From Bin55 sp028819195 (GTDB taxonomy: Bacteria > Pseudomonadota > Gammaproteobacteria > Pseudomonadales > Azotimanducaceae): a DNA stretch of 36,148 nucleotides. The notes beneath the pieces are model-generated. The model did not search any database. It was not told the DNA's origin and was given only the letters and a program-made list of their open reading frames with translations. The first letter of the stretch is position 1. The number at the start of each line of letters is the position of its first letter. Location: positions 1 to 36,148 of the forward strand of contig JAPPMF010000018.1 in the NCBI GenBank assembly GCA_028819195.1, given 5' to 3'. Below are positions 34,400-36,148 of the stretch, in pieces. The position numbers and the translations under genes were made by a program.

Positions 34400-34422
34400 G
34401 TTCCACTATCGATGAGTGGAAC
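34400..34422. repeat. Perfect hairpin beyond the transposase stop, inside the element
   Basis: GTTCCACT and AGTGGAAC form an 8-base perfect stem around ATCGATG, 28 bases past the end of the transposase frame. No U-run follows on the minus strand. It may be a weak terminator or a subterminal structure of the insertion sequence. The remaining bases from 34253 to 34449 hold no gene. Confidence 0.4.
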
Positions 34423-34449
34423 TCATGCCCTGCAAAGCAGCTGATCGGG

Positions 34450-35796
34450 TTAGTTAAGTTCAGGAGGATCAACGCCCTTTAAGATAAATTTATAGAACGC
34501 CAACCAAGTACTCACCTCACAGTCAAATAAATACGTTCGTTGCCGTTCCCATTGGGCCGCCCAAGCGGTCGAAAAATGTCGTATCGCATGGAAATATTTA
34601 CACGTCAATAAGCACAACTGATCCATCAACCACGCGGCGACCATTAACTGCCCAAAGTTGTCGCATAACGACTCCTTCCCATGACCAAAATTGTGTTCGA
34701 AATTACCCCCCGTCGAATCCTTCATCGCCTTAAACACCCCGTTCTCGATCATCCAGCGCCGCCGGGCATATCGAACGATAATCGCTACACTACTCGGCGT
34801 CACCGGTAGATTCGTGATCCATTCACCCACCACTCGACAACCCGAACGCGTTCGCTGCTGACATTGAATCACCGTGACTTGCACATCCGGATTCGCCGCA
34901 TTCAACGACCGCGCCCGTAACATCCGATACTCTAACGTACCCCGATCCTTCGGTAAGCGTTCCTGTTGCGCTTGAGTCACACTCGCCCGGTGCCACTTGG
35001 CTTCAGCATAACCACTCACGGCATCATAGGCGAACACACTTTGCCGGCCTTTACTCGGCTTCACCGACAAGATAAAATCCAACTGTAATTCCCGTAATAA
35101 TCGAACGGTAGGGGCGTTCGCATACAACGCATCCGCGACATACTCGCATGCCTGTTTTGGCTGCCCCGGGGCTTGACTGATGGGTTCAGCACCTAAGGGC
35201 AATACCGCCGATTTAACCGGATGAACCACCACCGCGGAAACTTGCTGATGACTATAAGTCACCTGCCCATCGCGATGGCGGGTCTGCCGACAGTTCACAC
35301 AGTTAACCGCCGACGACGAAAACAATTACGTACCATCCAAAGCCACCAACAACCGACCCTCCGACGTCTGCAACTTGGACCATAACCGGTGCTTCGTTAT
35401 CCACGCCGTTAACACCCGAAACAACCCCAATAAATCAGGCGTCCGAACCTCATCAACCCGCCGCCGGATCGTCGTGTCAGTCGGCACCCGTTCCACCCCA
35501 AATAAATGCCGGATATTCTGCAAGGCATGCCGCCTAAACGCCTGCGCATACGGCGCCGTAAACTCATCCTGAACTTGACCCAAATCCTGTAAATAGCGAT
35601 ACCGCGACGGATACTTCAACACAAACATTGATAACGCCGTCCCCAAACAATCCACTAAGGAATCGCGACTCTGCGGCGCTTTCGGATACGCCTTACACAA
35701 CCGCTTAAAGAATGAACAACAACCGCGAACCAACTGCTCCATCGTCGTCTCCTGTTGCCCCACCGCGTTATCCCCAATGCTGGCTTCCTTGCCCAT
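34450..35796 (-). pseudogene. DDE transposase, interrupted by an in-frame TAA
   Basis: A single transposase frame of about 448 codons broken by one stop at 35326-35328. The first part (156 residues, ATG at 35796 with a GGGGGAAG ribosome site) ends LLVALDGT, where D154 is the first catalytic Asp of the DDE triad. The frame resumes at once with LFSSSAVNCVNCRQTRH and continues to 34450 without a frameshift. The second Asp lies in VADALYANAP and the Glu in RRWMIENGVFKAMKD, just before GGNFEHNFGHG. In related transposases the residue after DGT is usually Glu or Gln, so a single base change (GAA or CAA to TAA) explains the stop. A downstream TTG at 35323-35325 could start the second part, but a protein lacking the first Asp would be inactive. 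Stop-codon readthrough is an alternative. Confidence 0.8.
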
Positions 35797-35964
35797 GACT
35801 TCCCCCAGCTTCCCTGCCGCTTGTTAGAATGAATCACAACAAGCATAACAAACTTGAGACCAAAATCAAACACCTGACACGCAAAAAACTACAAAACTGT
35901 CAATTTCCGACAACAATACCCCCAAAATTTACACCAACTACTACCCCTAAAATAATCGCTTTAG

Positions 35965-35985
35965 GAGAAATGCAAAATCTCTGCA
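35965..35985. repeat. Right terminal inverted repeat of the insertion sequence
   Basis: GAGAAATGCAAAATCTCTGC plus a final A pairs with 34232-34252, 20 of 21 bases. The 168 bases between this end and the transposase ATG hold no other gene and would contain its promoter. Confidence 0.8.
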
Positions 35986-36148
35986 CTAATTCCCTTTTGA
36001 TAATACGAGGGACTGTCAGGAATTCCGTGTAGAAGGTGTTTTGATACTCATTCCCTACAACCTGCTTTTTTGGGGCTAATTTCCTTGCTACATGTAAGTA
36101 GTCTTCAAATCTTGCATTGTTAGGTACTAAACCAGCACGTCGAAATAC
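35986..36148 (-). pseudogene. Unidentified gene fragment interrupted by the insertion sequence; 5' part beyond the window
   Basis: The minus strand is open from the window edge for 54 codons. It reads VFRRAGLVPNNARFEDYL, then HVARKLAPKKQVVGNEY, QNTFYTEFLTVP and RIIKREL, at which point the insertion sequence begins. Reading into the element adds about 29 foreign residues before a TGA. Exact removal of the element would join RIIKREL in frame to ERSGLQRPYQEY (34152-34229) and its stop, giving a natural basic C-terminus. The composition is protein-like throughout, so this is a genuine gene, but I do not recognise the family. The N-terminal part lies beyond base 36148. Confidence 0.6.

Larger units (their letters stand above)
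34232..35985 (-). mobile_element. Insertion sequence with 21-bp terminal inverted repeats
   Basis: A 1754-base element bounded by near-perfect inverted repeats and containing one transposase reading frame. Its base composition is clearly more GC-rich than the neighbouring genes, which indicates recent arrival from another source. The transposase is a DDE type with a GGNFEHNFGHG signature; I do not assign an IS family with certainty. No matching target-site duplication is visible at the two ends. The element splits a minus-strand gene. Because the transposase carries an in-frame stop, this copy is probably immobile unless helped in trans. Confidence 0.85.

Noticed and set aside
34221..35995. 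Target-site duplication around the insertion sequence.
   Set aside because: The flanks (TGATCTTT on the left, CTAATTCC on the right) do not match at any length I tried.

Overview
The window looks like a chromosome segment from a Gram-negative bacterium, most likely a gammaproteobacterium. It carries a TonB-dependent outer-membrane receptor, a complete hutU-hutH-hutG histidine-degradation operon, a PutP-type sodium/proline symporter, a long-form GAPDH and leucine-degradation-type CoA enzymes. The DNA is AT-leaning except for one visibly GC-richer insertion sequence at the right end. No rRNA, tRNA or CRISPR array was seen. Species cannot be assigned from this sequence alone.

Layout, left to right. 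(1) 1-4220: a type I restriction-modification locus on the minus strand, hsdM-hsdS-hsdR. The R subunit stops about half way, right after the first helicase motifs. A stem-loop sits between hsdM and hsdS. (2) 4418-5749: an AAA/DUF4143 ATPase with a nuclease-like C-terminus. (3) 5750-6238: an AT-rich gap with a long bulged inverted repeat and a possible 52-residue membrane-protein ORF just before putP (6239-7675). (4) 7664-14270: a minus-strand operon of a GltD-like iron-sulfur flavoprotein, 2-oxoacid oxidoreductase alpha (gamma-alpha fusion) and beta subunits, a long GAPDH and a small membrane-anchored protein. The tight spacing suggests a 2-oxoacid oxidoreductase with its own flavin/Fe-S electron partner. 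(5) 14459-16550: gene debris, including a fragment like the C-terminus of an outer-membrane barrel, and a hipB-hipA toxin-antitoxin pair. (6) 16710-20703: hutU-hutH-hutG, converting histidine to urocanate, urocanate to imidazolone propionate, and formylglutamate to glutamate. hutI, hutF and a hut regulator are not in the window. (7) 20928-26223, plus strand: an HMG-CoA-lyase-like enzyme, a biotin-dependent acyl-CoA carboxylase alpha subunit, a LiuC-like enoyl-CoA hydratase and a nitronate-monooxygenase-like flavoprotein. This resembles part of the leucine (liu) pathway, but no carboxyltransferase beta subunit or acyl-CoA dehydrogenase is present. (8) 26325-32088, minus strand: a secreted protein fusing an M14 zinc carboxypeptidase to an argininosuccinate-lyase-family domain, followed by a TonB-dependent receptor. 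(9) 32252-33968: an SDR oxidoreductase and a class I fructose-bisphosphate aldolase, convergent. (10) 34152-36148: an insertion sequence with 21-bp terminal inverted repeats and a nonsense-mutated transposase. It interrupts an unidentified minus-strand gene whose two halves join in frame if the element is removed.

The most unusual item is the exported carboxypeptidase-lyase fusion at 29407-32088. Both modules keep recognisable active-site motifs, and the gene is followed in the same direction by an outer-membrane importer. A plausible but untested reading is a periplasmic or extracellular enzyme that trims, then cleaves, a peptide-like or amino-acid-succinate compound. The second most unusual is the 2-oxoacid oxidoreductase/flavoprotein/GAPDH operon.
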